Assembly: GCA_028292265.1 (NCBI GenBank)
Contig: JAQGMR010000053.1
Location: forward strand, 1-64,000
Direction: 5' to 3'
Length of the DNA: 64,000 nt
DNA from: Herminiimonas sp.
Lineage (GTDB): Bacteria > Pseudomonadota > Gammaproteobacteria > Burkholderiales > Burkholderiaceae_D
Both the position numbers and the translations under genes were made by a program. Positions within the stretch are counted from its first letter, which is position 1, and each line of letters starts with the position of its first letter. Of this stretch, positions 54,176-64,000 are shown piece after piece. The notes under the pieces are model-generated. The model was given only the letters and a program-made list of their open reading frames with translations, was not told the origin of the DNA and searched no databases.

Positions 54176-54199
54176 AAAGAGGCGCCAGCAGGCGCCCCT
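54176..54199 (-). terminator. Intrinsic terminator of the aminotransferase gene
   Basis: GGCGCC (54180-54185) and GGCGCC (54190-54195) with a 4-base loop form the core. Flanking pairs extend the stem to ten (one G-T pair), and on the minus strand it runs into TCTTTTGC. It is 24 bases after the stop of the aminotransferase gene. Confidence 0.7.
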
Positions 54200-54222
54200 T
54201 CAGGTTGATCGAGCCTGATCGA

Positions 54223-55440
54223 TCAAGCCACCTTCAGCATCGAAGGGCTTTTCTTGCTCGACAAATGCTCCATTGCGGCCAGCACGCCGCTCGCCGCGAG
54301 CGGAACGCCCGCCATCCTGAGACCCATTTCACAGCCCGCAAGCGTTGCCATCAAACTCAGGTCGTTGGCTTCGCCGAGGTGACCGATGCGGAACATGCGA
54401 CCTTTCATTTTGCCCAGCCCAGTGCCAAGCGACATGTCGAAGTTTTCGTAAATGAGCGCGCGGATCTTGTCTGCATCGAAGCCCTCTGGCGTCATCACGC
54501 CGGTCAGTACCGGCGAGAATACCTCGGGGTCGGCGCATTGCACCGGCAAGCCCCAGGTATTGACCGCCTTGCGGCAGGCTTCGGCGAGGCGTTGGTGACG
54601 CGCAAAGACGTTGTCGAGGCCCTCATCAAGGATCATGTCGAGTGCTTCGGACAGACCATAGAGCAGGTTTGTGCTCGGGGTGTACGGCCAGTAGCCGGTC
54701 GCATTCATTGCGATGATTTCGGTCCAGTCCCAAAACGCACGCGGGAGCTTCGCGACCTTGCTGGCAGCGATCGCCTTTGGAGAGACAGCGTTGAAGCTGA
54801 TACCCGGCGGCAGCATCAAGCCTTTTTGCGAGCCCGAAACCGTGACGTCGACGCCCCATTCGTCGTGCCGGTAATCCGCCGACGCCAGGCCGGAGATGGA
54901 ATCCACCAGCAGCAGTGCCGGATGTCCGGCGGCGTCGATCGCCTTGCGCACGGCGGCGATATTGGAAGTGACGCCGGTCGAGGTCTCGTTGTGGACGACG
55001 CAAACCGCCTTGATGGTGTGTCCGGAATCCTTGCAAAGGCGGTCTTCGATCAGGTCGGCACGAATGCCATGGCGCCAACCCTCAATGCCTGGCAAGCCGA
55101 GAAACTCAGGCTTGAGGCCGAGCGCATCCGCCATCTTTTTCCAAAGCGTGGCGAAGTGGCCGGTCTCATACATCAGCACCGCGTCGCCCGGGCTAAGGGT
55201 GTTGACCAGTGCGGCTTCCCATGCGCCGGTTCCGGACGCGGGGTAAATGATGACTGGCTGCTCGGTCTTGAATATCTTCTTGATGCCCGACAGGACCTTC
55301 AGGCCGAGTGCGCCGAACTCCGGGCCGCGATGATCAATTGTGGGATAACTCATGGCCCGCAAGATGCGGTCTGGCACCGGGCTCGGTCCGGGAATCTGCA
55401 GAAAATGACGGCCGGCCGGGTGGAAATCGAGTTTTACCAT
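54223..55440 (-). CDS. Serine-glyoxylate / alanine-glyoxylate aminotransferase family enzyme
   Basis: A 405-residue class V PLP aminotransferase. It begins FLQIPGPSPVPDRILRAMS. YPASGTGAWEAALVNTL, VCVVHNETSTGVTSNIAAV and SGSQKGLMLPPG (PLP lysine in SQKG) are the motifs of the SgaA group. It moves an amino group from serine or alanine to glyoxylate, feeding photorespiration-like or C1 pathways. The gene has its own promoter region with a likely -10 element (TACAAT). It is not in an operon with other C1 genes here. Confidence 0.9.
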   Translation of the reverse strand: MVKLDFHPAGRHFLQIPGPSPVPDRILRAMSYPTIDHRGPEFGALGLKVLSGIKKIFKTEQPVIIYPASGTGAWEAALVNTLSPGDAVLMYETGHFATLWKKMADALGLKPEFLGLPGIEGWRHGIRADLIEDRLCKDSGHTIKAVCVVHNETSTGVTSNIAAVRKAIDAAGHPALLLVDSISGLASADYRHDEWGVDVTVSGSQKGLMLPPGISFNAVSPKAIAASKVAKLPRAFWDWTEIIAMNATGYWPYTPSTNLLYGLSEALDMILDEGLDNVFARHQRLAEACRKAVNTWGLPVQCADPEVFSPVLTGVMTPEGFDADKIRALIYENFDMSLGTGLGKMKGRMFRIGHLGEANDLSLMATLAGCEMGLRMAGVPLAASGVLAAMEHLSSKKSPSMLKVA

Positions 55441-55893
55441 ATTGTGCCTTTTCGAGGATTTTTGTATATTGTATTCAAAATTACTCTAGCACCGGACGTT
55501 TGCTCCGTAAAGAAGATTCTCGTTGATCGGCACTGCGTTATTGCACTCTCAATGGGGATCCGGGCGGCCGAGGGCGACGAGCAGTGCCGTTGCGCGGGTC
55601 GTTCTGCAGAAGCGTTCCATGCCGGGTTAAAAGGATGCAGACGCCGGGAATTACCCTGCCGCAAATGCGGTCCATCCGGAGCACGTTGCGCAAAGGAATA
55701 AGGCTCCCGTCAAAGCGAGGCGTCCGTTCAAGCGGTAAAGTCACTTGTTTCGGCGAAAACTTTCTGTTGGCATAAAAACTGCAGCGCATGCAAAACGATC
55801 GGTGTCCGGGGAAGCCCAATTGACTGCGGCCAGACTGTCCGACTACTCGTGCAGGCTCGGCAAACCAACCCATTTTGAAATTTCTTCCTCGCC
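55441..55893. other. Divergent promoter region between aminotransferase and kaiC-like genes
   Basis: A 450-base gap with no supported gene; frames seen on the minus strand are overlaps with the kaiC start. The part next to the aminotransferase has an AT-rich dyad-like element (55460-55480). The remainder is ordinary GC-rich sequence. Confidence 0.5.
55460..55480 (-). promoter_or_regulatory. AT-rich element with a likely -10 box
   Basis: TTTTG and CAAAA arms 11 bases apart flank TATATTGTATT. On the minus strand the centre gives TACAAT, one base from the consensus -10, about 28 bases before the aminotransferase start. It resembles sites of GntR/FadR-type regulators as well, but no such gene is adjacent. 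Confidence 0.4.
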
Positions 55894-57414
55894 ATGAATG
55901 CAATCGAAACTCATGAAGACGCGGTTTTGGAGTCGACAAGATCGCGCAGTGGCCTGCCCGGCCTGGACGATATTCTCGGCGGCGGATTTACGCCGAACCG
56001 CGTGTATCTCGTCGAAGGCGCGCCTGGTACGGGAAAGACAACCCTCGCGCTCCAGTTCCTGCTTGAAGGGGAACGGATTGGTGAAAAGGGGCTGTACATA
56101 ACGCTTTCGGAAACAGCGAATGAATTGAAGTCGGTTGCCCGCAGCCATGGCTGGAATCTGGACCGCCTGTCCCTGTTCGAATTGGTGAACGACATTGACC
56201 TCGACCTTGACGCGGAACAGTCGATCCTCCATCCGTCTGAAGTCGAGTTGGGTGAAACGATCACGAACGTTATGCGGGAGGTGGATCAGGTCAAGCCGAT
56301 CCGGATCGTCTTTGACAGCTTGTCCGAACTGCGCCTGCTGGCGCAGAATCCGCTGCGTTATCGCCGCCAGATTCTGGCGCTCAAGCACTTCTTTTCGTCC
56401 CGTCAATGCACGGTGCTGATGTTGGACGACAAGACGTCCGATCCGAGCGACCAGCAACTCCACAGCATTGCGCATGGCGTGGTGAGCCTCGAACAAATTG
56501 CCCAGGAATTCGGCAAGGAGCGCCGCCGCCTGATCGTCGTTAAAATGCGCGGCATCAAATTCCGCGGCGGGTTTCACGACTTCACACTTGATACCGGAGG
56601 ACTGCGCGTATTCCCTCGCCTGATTGCGTCAGAGCACGGCAGGGAATTTTCCGCCTCGCCAGTGTCGACTGGCGCGCAGGACATCGACGCACTGCTCGGC
56701 GGCGGACTTGTACCTGGAACCAGCACGTTGATTGTGGGACCGTCAGGAATCGGGAAGACGACCGTGTCGGTGCGTTGTCTGCTTGCCGCGCTTGAACGCG
56801 GTGAAAAGGGTGCTCTCTACCTGTTCGATGAAGGCTTGGGCACCCTGCATACTCGGAGTGCTGCGCTTGGCATGGATTTGCGCAAGCACATGGACAGCGG
56901 CCAACTTCATATACATCACATCGACCCGGCGGAACTGGCGCCCGGCGAATTCGCCCATATGCTGCGCGATGCAGTTGAATTGACCGGTGTGACGTTCGTG
57001 GGAATCGACAGCCTGAACGCCTACTTGCAGGCGATGCCGGGCGAAAAATACCTGACCTTGCAGATGCACGAACTGCTTACTTATCTTTCTCAACAGGGCG
57101 TAACCACGGTCCTGGTTCTCGGCCAGCACGGCCTTATCGGCGAAGTGCGCAGCGAAATAGACCTCAGTTATCTGAGCGACGCTACCGTACTGCTGCGCTA
57201 CTTTGAAGCGAACGGTCGGCTGCGGCGCGCCGTCACTGTGATGAAGAGCCGTACCAACGACCATGCGCAAACAATCCATGAGCTTCGGCTCGGGCCGAAC
57301 GGCATTGAAATCGGCAAGGCACTTGAAGGTTTCGAGGGCGTCCTCACCGGCGTACCAAACTATCACGGCGCTACACCCATGATGTCAGTGGGGGGCGTGG
57401 CGGATGGAGCGTAG
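55894..57414 (+). CDS. KaiC-like circadian-clock-family ATPase with two RecA domains
   Basis: A 506-residue protein with two RecA-like domains. Walker A motifs are GAPGTGKTT at 42-50 and GPSGIGKTT at 282-290. Acidic catalytic positions appear as SETANE at 72-77 and FDEGLG at 311-316. Lined up by eye with KaiC, the S431/T432 phosphosites read S425/Y426 (LSYLSDAT), so one site may stay phosphorylatable. No kaiA or kaiB is near. The kinase that follows overlaps its stop by 11 bases. Such KaiC-kinase pairs occur in many non-clock bacteria and are thought to sense energy or stress. Confidence 0.92.
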   Translation: MNAIETHEDAVLESTRSRSGLPGLDDILGGGFTPNRVYLVEGAPGTGKTTLALQFLLEGERIGEKGLYITLSETANELKSVARSHGWNLDRLSLFELVNDIDLDLDAEQSILHPSEVELGETITNVMREVDQVKPIRIVFDSLSELRLLAQNPLRYRRQILALKHFFSSRQCTVLMLDDKTSDPSDQQLHSIAHGVVSLEQIAQEFGKERRRLIVVKMRGIKFRGGFHDFTLDTGGLRVFPRLIASEHGREFSASPVSTGAQDIDALLGGGLVPGTSTLIVGPSGIGKTTVSVRCLLAALERGEKGALYLFDEGLGTLHTRSAALGMDLRKHMDSGQLHIHHIDPAELAPGEFAHMLRDAVELTGVTFVGIDSLNAYLQAMPGEKYLTLQMHELLTYLSQQGVTTVLVLGQHGLIGEVRSEIDLSYLSDATVLLRYFEANGRLRRAVTVMKSRTNDHAQTIHELRLGPNGIEIGKALEGFEGVLTGVPNYHGATPMMSVGGVADGA

Positions 57415-59485
57415 CAACCCAAACGAAGACCGCATCCTGATTCTTGCCCCGCGCGGACGCGATGCCCAAGTGATCGTGCATGTGCTGGCCCAGGACGGGC
57501 TTCGATGCACGGTTTGCGCGGGCCTTGACCAGCTCATGGAGGAACTGGAAGCCGGCGCAGCGAGCAGCCTGATTGCCGAAGAGGCGCTACACGATGTATC
57601 GGTCGCCCCGTTGGCGGCGTGGCTGTCGAGACAGGCTTCCTGGTCGGACTTTCCCTTCGTACTCATGGCGTCGAAGCATTCCAGGCCCGGCAACATAGCA
57701 ACCCGAGCGCTGCTGGAAAGCCTGAGCAATGCGGTGATTCTTGAGCGTCCAGTAAAGGCCGAGACACTGCGCCGCGCAGCCGCTTCGGCTTTACGGGCGC
57801 GCAAGCGGCAGTACCAGGCCCGGAGGGACCTCCACGACCGCATACAGTCCGAAGAGCGCTTGCGCATGGCGTTACAGGCGGGGCATCTCGGCTCCTGGGA
57901 ACTGCACCTTGATGAGCAGGTGCTGGAGGCGTCCGCCAAGTGCAAGTCCGATTTTGGACGGGGGCCGCTGGACCCATTTACTTATGACGATCTGACGGCG
58001 TCGATCCACCCCTCTGACCGCGAGCGCCACGCTGCGGCGATCGAAAGTGCCATCGCTTCACTCCGGGAGTTTGATATCGAGTTCCGCGCTATCTGGCCCG
58101 ACGGCACGATGCATTGGGTTCAGATGCAGGGAAAAATCAGCCGTGACACGGAACAACGCCCCTTGCACATGGTCGGTGTCACGCTGGACGTCACCGAGCG
58201 ACGGGAAGCGGAGCGCAGCTTGCAGGAGAGCCAGAGAGCGTTAGTGCAACTCAATGAAACGCTTGAAAGCCGCATAGAAGAAAGAACCGCCGCGCTGGCA
58301 CAGGCAAACGACCGCCTGATGAATGAAATCACCGAGCGGGAAAGAGCCCAGATCGCCCTGATCCAAACCCAAAAAATGGAAGCGATCGGCCGCCTGACTG
58401 GCGGTATCGCGCACGACTTCAACAACCTGCTCAGCATCATCCAGGGCAACCTGGACCTGATTGATCTGGTCTCGATGGACGAGCGTGTCAAGCGTATGGC
58501 CAATGCCGCCCGCCGGGCGACCGGACGGGGCGCAAAGCTTACCAAGCAGATGTTGGCCTTCGCCCGCAGTCAGCGACTGGATTTGAAAGCGATTGACCTG
58601 ACGGTCGCCATGGAAGGCATCGGCGAATTGCTGGCAGCATCGCTCGGTGCAAGCATTGAAATAGCTTTCGAGCTTTCCAGAGATTTGCCGTTGGTGAAGG
58701 CCGATTTGAACCAGATTGAACTGGCCCTTCTCAACCTGACCATTAACGCCCGCGATGCGATGGCGCATGGCGGCAAGCTGACCATCCGGACCTCGATGCA
58801 GCATGCAACGCAAGACTTGCTGCCTGAAGGCGAGTACGCCGTTATTTCGGTGACAGACAACGGACCGGGGATTAACTCGGAAATTCTCCCTAAGGTATTT
58901 GACCCTTTTTTCACGACCAAGGGGCCGGGCAAGGGCACCGGTCTAGGTTTAAGCCAGGTCTATGGCATTGCGCAACAATCAGGCGGCACTGCCCGCGCGT
59001 TCAGCAAACCCGGTCACGGCGCTACGGTGGAAATCTGGTTGCCACTTGCCGCGCCCGGCGATGCCCTCATTTCGGAATCGACTGAAGAACCGCTCTCCGA
59101 AAGCGATGGAAATCGGGCCAGAATCCTGGTCGTCGAAGATGAACCGGCAGTGCGGCAGTTCATGGTGGAGTCGCTGGAGATTCTCGGCTACAGCGTGTCA
59201 CAGGCAGAGAACGGCGAGGCGGCGCTCGACCAGCTGGACTCAGCGCGACCCGACCTTGTCATCACGGACTTCCTCATGCCAGGCATTTCTGGTGCCGAGG
59301 TTGTGGCCCGGGCGCTTGAAAAATTTCCTGATTTGCCGGTCCTTTTCGCTACCGGTTATGCTGACATGGATGCGATCGACAAGGTGATGGGCAACAACAT
59401 CGTCCTCAAAAAACCTTTCCATATAAACGAATTATCTCGTCACGTTCGACTGGCCCTCGGCCGTCATGGTATGCAGCACCCGTGA
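57404..59485 (+). CDS. Hybrid histidine kinase with degenerate N-terminal receiver and PAS domain
   Basis: A 693-residue kinase. Residues 10-130 have the receiver fold but lack the phosphoacceptor aspartate (SSLIAEEAL), so it is a pseudo-receiver. A PAS domain of the PAS_3 type covers about 150-265. A coiled coil follows, then HisKA with H337 in [11 protein letters not shown], an ATPase ([32 protein letters not shown]) and an intact C-terminal receiver with D622 in VITDFLMPG and the KKP pair. The ATG overlaps the kaiC stop, so translational coupling and a shared complex are likely. It lacks any DNA-binding output. Confidence 0.92.
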   Translation: MERSNPNEDRILILAPRGRDAQVIVHVLAQDGLRCTVCAGLDQLMEELEAGAASSLIAEEALHDVSVAPLAAWLSRQASWSDFPFVLMASKHSRPGNIATRALLESLSNAVILERPVKAETLRRAAASALRARKRQYQARRDLHDRIQSEERLRMALQAGHLGSWELHLDEQVLEASAKCKSDFGRGPLDPFTYDDLTASIHPSDRERHAAAIESAIASLREFDIEFRAIWPDGTMHWVQMQGKISRDTEQRPLHMVGVTLDVTERREAERSLQESQRALVQLNETLESRIEERTAALAQANDRLMNEITERERAQIALIQTQKMEAIGRLTGGIAHDFNNLLSIIQGNLDLIDLVSMDERVKRMANAARRATGRGAKLTKQMLAFARSQRLDLKAIDLTVAMEGIGELLAASLGASIEIAFELSRDLPLVKADLNQIELALLNLTINARDAMAHGGKLTIRTSMQHATQDLLPEGEYAVISVTDNGPGINSEILPKVFDPFFTTKGPGKGTGLGLSQVYGIAQQSGGTARAFSKPGHGATVEIWLPLAAPGDALISESTEEPLSESDGNRARILVVEDEPAVRQFMVESLEILGYSVSQAENGEAALDQLDSARPDLVITDFLMPGISGAEVVARALEKFPDLPVLFATGYADMDAIDKVMGNNIVLKKPFHINELSRHVRLALGRHGMQHP

Positions 59486-59716
59486 ACCTGCGCTAGATGC
59501 ATCCAAAAGGATTCTCCAGGGCTAGAACGCCGCTGGTTGGACCGTCGCTGCCGCCGGCCTTTTCCCTCTAAAGCCTGAGCTCAGCAATTCGGAGGCACGA
59601 GTGCACGGAGATCAGTTATAGTGCCAAGGCAACATTGCACTACACAATGCGGTTTGCGGCGTTCCGCGTTGCATGCATTCCGTTCGCCGCTAGGGCCTTC
59701 CCGCAATGGACGCAAC

Positions 59717-60916
59717 ATGGACTCACTTACCGCGGGCACTGCCCTCGCCGTCATTCAGGGCTGCCTGGCCTTGTCAACGGTCTGCCTCTATTTCGCCGCG
59801 CCAGAGGAGCGGTGCACAAGCTGGTGGGCGGTCGGTTCGCTGCTCTTTGCCGCGGGCGTGATGCTCGTAGTCTGGAATGCCGGCGCACCTAGCCATCTTC
59901 CTCTATTGATCGGCAACAGCCTGCTCGTGTACGGATGCGTCATTCACTGGCGCGGCCTCCAGATTTTCTTCAAAAAGCCTCGATCGGTCGCCGGTTGGTA
60001 TCTCGCCGTGCTCTTTACCATGGTTTTCGAGCTGCTTCTGCAATCGCAAGCCAGTGTCATGCAACGCACAATCTTCGTCTGTTCTGCCCTGACAATCTGC
60101 AGCGCCTTATGGGTAAAGGAGCTCTGGCCCCGGTCACAAGCCGAACGCAGCATCGGGCGCATGACCGCAATGCTTGGCGTTTTTCTCATCCTGGCAACGT
60201 TCAGCATTCGGGCGCTGACGCTGCTTGCCAACATGACTACCTTCCTGCCTACATCGAACCAGCCCATCAGCGTGGCGGTGACCTTCATTGTGCCAATGGC
60301 AGGAACTCTGCTTTTTTCGTTGGGGCTGTTCCTGCTCTACTTTGAACGCATCGTCGACGACAGGAATCACCTTGCAACGCACGACGAGTTGACAGGCATT
60401 TCAAACCGACGCGCCGTCGTGCTGGCAGGCGAGCGCGAGCTCGATATGGCAAGGCGTTTCCGCCGCCCGATCACTGTGGCGATCATGGATATCGATTTCT
60501 TCAAGGAGATCAACGACCGCCATGGACATGCTGCCGGCGACGATGTATTGGTAGCTCTGGCGCAGTTGCTGGGCGAGAGTTGCCGGGCGGTCGACCTGGT
60601 AGGGCGTTACGGTGGCGAAGAATTTGTAATCGTGTTGCCGGGCGTCGATCGCGACAGTGTTGAAGTCGTTGGCGGCAAACTGCTCGAAGTCGTCGCCAAT
60701 CATCGCTTTCAGCACTGTGAGAGGCTGACTGTCAGCATTGGCCTGGCCGTCTTGCACCCTGGCGGGGCGGACCACGTCTCATGGCGCACGCTGGTCTATC
60801 AGGCCGACATGGCCCTCTATGCGGCCAAGGCCGCAGGACGCAACTGTATCCGGGTCAGCCCGCAAGGTGGCTACCTCTCCGTCGTCGCGCAGCAACCGCC
60901 GCCGATAGCAGCCTAG
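59717..60916 (+). CDS. Membrane diguanylate cyclase (GGDEF)
   Basis: A 399-residue enzyme. About six transmembrane segments occupy residues 8-220. The GGDEF domain follows (HDELTGISNRRAV, DIDFFKEINDRHGHAAGDDVL, GRYGGEEFVIVLPG). The intact GGEEF makes it an active cyclase, and RAVD five residues before it is the inhibitory I-site. It produces cyclic di-GMP in response to an unknown membrane signal. The ATG at 59717 is chosen by domain start; the ribosome binding site is weak and the frame is open 32 codons upstream. Confidence 0.91.
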   Translation: MDSLTAGTALAVIQGCLALSTVCLYFAAPEERCTSWWAVGSLLFAAGVMLVVWNAGAPSHLPLLIGNSLLVYGCVIHWRGLQIFFKKPRSVAGWYLAVLFTMVFELLLQSQASVMQRTIFVCSALTICSALWVKELWPRSQAERSIGRMTAMLGVFLILATFSIRALTLLANMTTFLPTSNQPISVAVTFIVPMAGTLLFSLGLFLLYFERIVDDRNHLATHDELTGISNRRAVVLAGERELDMARRFRRPITVAIMDIDFFKEINDRHGHAAGDDVLVALAQLLGESCRAVDLVGRYGGEEFVIVLPGVDRDSVEVVGGKLLEVVANHRFQHCERLTVSIGLAVLHPGGADHVSWRTLVYQADMALYAAKAAGRNCIRVSPQGGYLSVVAQQPPPIAA

Positions 60917-60954
60917 CATTTCCACCGCATCAGAATCTCCCCGTCCAAGCCAAC

Positions 60955-61809
60955 ATGCCGCACCTGACCGAGCTCAACCTTTACCCAGTCAAATCCTGCG
61001 CCGGGATTGGCCTGGAAGAAGCGACCATCACAGCGGCCGGACTGGCATTCGGGCGCGTGCACGATCGCGAATGGATGGCGGTCGACTTGAAAGGCGGCTT
61101 CCTTTCGCAGCGCTCCCACCCGCGCATGGCGCTGGTGACGCCGGAAATCGGCGAAGAAGCGCTGGTGCTGCGCTCGCCAGGCATGTCGCCACTTAAGCTG
61201 CCGATCGCTCCGTCAAGGCCGAATGCCCCGACCCGCACGGTAACCGTGTGGCGCGACACCTTGCTCGCGGAGGATTGCGGCGACGCCGCCGCCGCATGGT
61301 TTTCCGAGGCGATCGGCGGTGCCTGCCGCCTGGTCCGTTTTGATCCGCAGGCCGGACGCTTTGCGAACTCGCAGTGGACTGGCGACATCGTCGCGCCCAA
61401 CCGTTTCTCGGACGGCTATCCGTTCCTTGTCGTTTCCCAGGAATCGCTCGATGACCTCAACGAAAAACTCCGTTCACACGGTCGGGAAGCGCTGCCGATG
61501 GACCGGTTCCGTCCTAACCTGGTCATCGCTGGCGGCTATGCATTCGACGAAGACCATGCAGGGGTAATCTGCGCCGGCGAGGTTATGCTCAAGCCGGTGA
61601 AGCCGTGCCAGCGCTGCCCAATACCCTCCATAGATCAAACCCGCGGCGAGTTCGGCCCGGACCCACTCGACATCCTGCGCACCTACCGGGTCGATCCGCG
61701 CCTGGGTGGTGGTATTACCTTCGGCATGAATGCCGTGCTGGTGCGCGGCGAGGGCCTCCTCCTCCGTCTTGGTCAGCCAATCGAGATGGAGCTGGCGTTC
61801 CAGGACTGA
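60955..61809 (+). CDS. MOSC domain protein (YcbX/mARC-like)
   Basis: A 284-residue protein. The N-terminal MOSC beta-barrel is LTELNLYPVKSCAGIGLEEA and the C-terminal MOSC domain carries the conserved cysteine segment KPVKPCQRCPIPSIDQTRGEFG that binds molybdenum cofactor in mARC enzymes. It probably reduces N-hydroxylated compounds using electrons from a partner. It lacks the C-terminal ferredoxin domain of E. coli YcbX. The frame is open far upstream over the cyclase end. The ATG at 60955 is where family similarity begins. Confidence 0.88.
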   Translation: MPHLTELNLYPVKSCAGIGLEEATITAAGLAFGRVHDREWMAVDLKGGFLSQRSHPRMALVTPEIGEEALVLRSPGMSPLKLPIAPSRPNAPTRTVTVWRDTLLAEDCGDAAAAWFSEAIGGACRLVRFDPQAGRFANSQWTGDIVAPNRFSDGYPFLVVSQESLDDLNEKLRSHGREALPMDRFRPNLVIAGGYAFDEDHAGVICAGEVMLKPVKPCQRCPIPSIDQTRGEFGPDPLDILRTYRVDPRLGGGITFGMNAVLVRGEGLLLRLGQPIEMELAFQD

Positions 61810-62009
61810 ACCTCGAATAGCGCAACATTGCTGTGAAGTCCCGGTGAAAAGCGCCTCGCCTTATCATGGGGCAAACTTGAGCGCGCACATTCGTAACAGG
61901 CTCGATATTAATCCGGCGCGGCCGGACCATTTGAGCAGCCTAGATAACTGGCTATTGAGACGGTTGCCGCATCCTGGAACACCGTACGTACGGACGAACC
62001 ATCAGCCCC

Positions 62010-63104
62010 ATGCCCGACCAAGACAATCCCGAGAACCTGGCCCTGCGCCGTCAATTGGACGCGCTGCTGGCTCAGGCGCGCCTGAACGAGGAAATCATGC
62101 GGCGGCACCAGCAGATCGACCTCGCTTTCATCGGCGCGAGCGGCTTTCGGGAATTGATTGAAAGCGCCTTCGACGCCTTCGTCGAATCGTCCGAGCTGGA
62201 CGTGGTAACGCTTGCCTTGCTGGATCCCGACTACGCAATGCGGCGGGTATTGATTGACCTGGATGTGGCGTTCCCGGACTACCCAAAGTTGCTTTTCCTG
62301 GATAAGCCCGCCGGATTCGGGGGCCTGCTGGGCAACCTGCAAAAGCCCGTCCTTGGCGCCTGGTCGGAACCAGAGTTTGGCAGCATGTTTCCGAAACCGA
62401 CGGTGACGCCGCGCAGTGTCGCCATCCTGCCGCTCCGACGCAACGGTGAACTGATTGGCAGTCTGAATCTGGGCAGTTTCAGACCCCTGCGTTACGCGGC
62501 TGGCATGGCAACCGACTTCCTTGAGCACCGTGCCTCGGTCCTTGCTCTCTGCCTCGAAAACGTCATCAACCGGGAACTGCTCAAGCATATGGGCTTGACC
62601 GACGGCCTTACCGGCGTTAGCAACCGGCGCTATATCGAGCGTCGGCTCGTAGATGAAGTTGGGCGCGCCTGCCGCCATGGCCATGCGCTTTCATGCATGT
62701 ACATTGACATTGACCATTTCAAGCGGATTAACGACCAAATCGGCCACCAGGCGGGAGATGAGGTTCTGCGCGAGGTTGCCGCCCGCATTAAGCTGGAGTT
62801 GCGGCTGTCGGATGCGCTGGGGCGGTTTGGCGGGGAAGAGTTTCTGGTTCTGCTGACGGGGACCGACCAGCCCGGTGCATCGACCCTGGCCGAGCGCATG
62901 CGAAAGCGCATCTCAGAGCCGCTGCGCATTGACTCCGGAAAAGAACTGCATGTGACTGCCTCAATCGGTATCGCCACCATGAGTCGGCCAGACCCGACGC
63001 GGGAAATTGAAAAGCTCGGAAAGGAACTGGTCGGCGCCGCGGACCGGGCGCTCTATGCCGCGAAACAGGCAGGACGGGACAGGGTGGTCGCCGTGCGGTT
63101 TTAA
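62010..63104 (+). CDS. Diguanylate cyclase with DUF484 (GAF-like) sensor domain
   Basis: A 364-residue cytoplasmic cyclase. The first 190 residues match DUF484/GAF (LAFIGASGFRELIESAFDAF, SVAILPLRRNGELIGSLNLGS). The GGDEF domain has LTDGLTGVSNRRYIERRL, DIDHFKRINDQIGHQAGDEVL and GRFGGEEFLVLLTG, with RLSD as the I-site five residues earlier. It is active by motif. The presence of two active cyclases within 3 kb of the stressosome and kinase genes is notable, although they are not in one operon. Confidence 0.91.
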   Translation: MPDQDNPENLALRRQLDALLAQARLNEEIMRRHQQIDLAFIGASGFRELIESAFDAFVESSELDVVTLALLDPDYAMRRVLIDLDVAFPDYPKLLFLDKPAGFGGLLGNLQKPVLGAWSEPEFGSMFPKPTVTPRSVAILPLRRNGELIGSLNLGSFRPLRYAAGMATDFLEHRASVLALCLENVINRELLKHMGLTDGLTGVSNRRYIERRLVDEVGRACRHGHALSCMYIDIDHFKRINDQIGHQAGDEVLREVAARIKLELRLSDALGRFGGEEFLVLLTGTDQPGASTLAERMRKRISEPLRIDSGKELHVTASIGIATMSRPDPTREIEKLGKELVGAADRALYAAKQAGRDRVVAVRF

Positions 63105-63156
63105 GCAGCCCGCCAGCAGACGGCAAAGCGCGCGGCCGGCACGACAATAACGCGGA

Positions 63157-63504
<348 letters not shown>

Positions 63505-63993
63505 CTATCCGCCGAGCGATTCGATTTTTTCCTTGAGCCAGCGGTCAACCGAGGGGAATACAAATTTTGAAACATCGCCGCCAAGGATGGCGATCTCGCG
63601 GACGATGGTGCCGGAGATGAATTGATACTGGTCGGACGGCGTAAGGAACAGCGTTTCGACATCGGGAAGCAGATAGCGGTTCATGCCAGCCATCTGGAAC
63701 TCGTACTCGAAGTCGGAGACTGCGCGCAGTCCTCGAACAATCACCCGCGCATCATGCCGGCGAACAAAATCCTTGAGCAGGCCGGCAAAACTTTCGACCT
63801 GCACGTTGGGGTAGTGCCCCAGGACTTCATTGGCAATGGTGAGTCGTTCGTCGAGCGAAAAGAAGGGGCGCTTGGCCTTGCTGTCGGCGACGCCCACGAT
63901 CAGCTTGTCAAACAATCCCGATGCGCGACGCACCAAATCCTCGTGGCCCCGAGTCAGCGGGTCGAAGGTTCCGGGATAAATGGCAGTAACCAT
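63505..63993 (-). CDS. coaD: Pantetheine-phosphate adenylyltransferase
   Basis: A 162-residue enzyme of coenzyme A synthesis; it joins ATP and 4'-phosphopantetheine to dephospho-CoA. It has [19 protein letters not shown] with the H-x-G-H class motif variant [24 protein letters not shown] and [14 protein letters not shown]. The length is normal (about 160). The start ATG is at 63993, seven bases before the window end. Confidence 0.96.
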   Translation of the reverse strand: MVTAIYPGTFDPLTRGHEDLVRRASGLFDKLIVGVADSKAKRPFFSLDERLTIANEVLGHYPNVQVESFAGLLKDFVRRHDARVIVRGLRAVSDFEYEFQMAGMNRYLLPDVETLFLTPSDQYQFISGTIVREIAILGGDVSKFVFPSVDRWLKEKIESLGG

Positions 63994-64000
63994 GTCGGCT

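Overview
The window looks like a chromosomal segment of a Burkholderiales betaproteobacterium, most likely from the Oxalobacteraceae (Herbaspirillum / Noviherbaspirillum-like). The evidence is a moderately high GC content, several Bug-type tripartite tricarboxylate receptors, a coaD/ferredoxin pair and a mix of catabolic operons. This placement comes from gene content, not from a marker gene. I saw no rRNA, tRNA, CRISPR array, phage or insertion sequence.

Region 1 (1-13450) is mixed. It begins inside a methyltransferase gene. It then holds a RibD-C reductase, a small hypothetical gene, a periplasmic aldehyde oxidoreductase operon (paoABC-like, exported by Tat, with molybdenum cofactor), a CPA1 sodium/proton antiporter, an SDR enzyme, two small accessory enzymes, the nickel regulator nikR and, tail to tail with it, a TonB-dependent receptor.

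Region 2 (13987-24562, minus strand) is one long catabolic operon behind a LysR regulator: Bug receptor, amidase, flavin monooxygenase, IscS-type cysteine desulfurase, DUF2848 protein, cupin, an NMT1/Tau-type ABC transporter and an isochorismatase-family hydrolase. Many genes overlap by four bases. A LysR-type dyad lies before the Bug gene. The substrate is unknown; the enzymes suggest a nitrogen-containing aromatic or heterocycle.

Region 3 (24797-35387) is arranged around a MarR regulator with a histone H1-like tail. To its left on the minus strand are a ThDP decarboxylase, a Bug receptor and a semialdehyde dehydrogenase. To its right on the plus strand are a two-component flavin monooxygenase, another Bug receptor and a UbiD-type decarboxylase. 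Both flanking intergenic regions carry related AT-rich motifs.

Region 4 (35516-45016) is a LacI-controlled unit: two permeases, ATPase, binding protein, histidinol-dehydrogenase-like enzyme, SDR and zinc alcohol dehydrogenase, with a near-perfect 24-bp operator just before the first permease. An aldehyde dehydrogenase follows lacI in convergent orientation. The set resembles sulfonated diol (DHPS) catabolism, which is an inference.

Region 5 (45841-63104) is signalling. An RsbR-RsbS-RsbT stressosome with a SpoIIE phosphatase feeds, in the same operon, two histidine kinases rather than a sigma factor. Nearby are a KaiC-like ATPase fused by overlap to a hybrid kinase, and two diguanylate cyclases. 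Between them sit a small gene with a double-glycine leader and a small membrane-protein gene (52117-52737), a ketopantoate-reductase-like gene, a serine-glyoxylate-type aminotransferase and a MOSC protein. The window ends with a YfhL-type ferredoxin and coaD.
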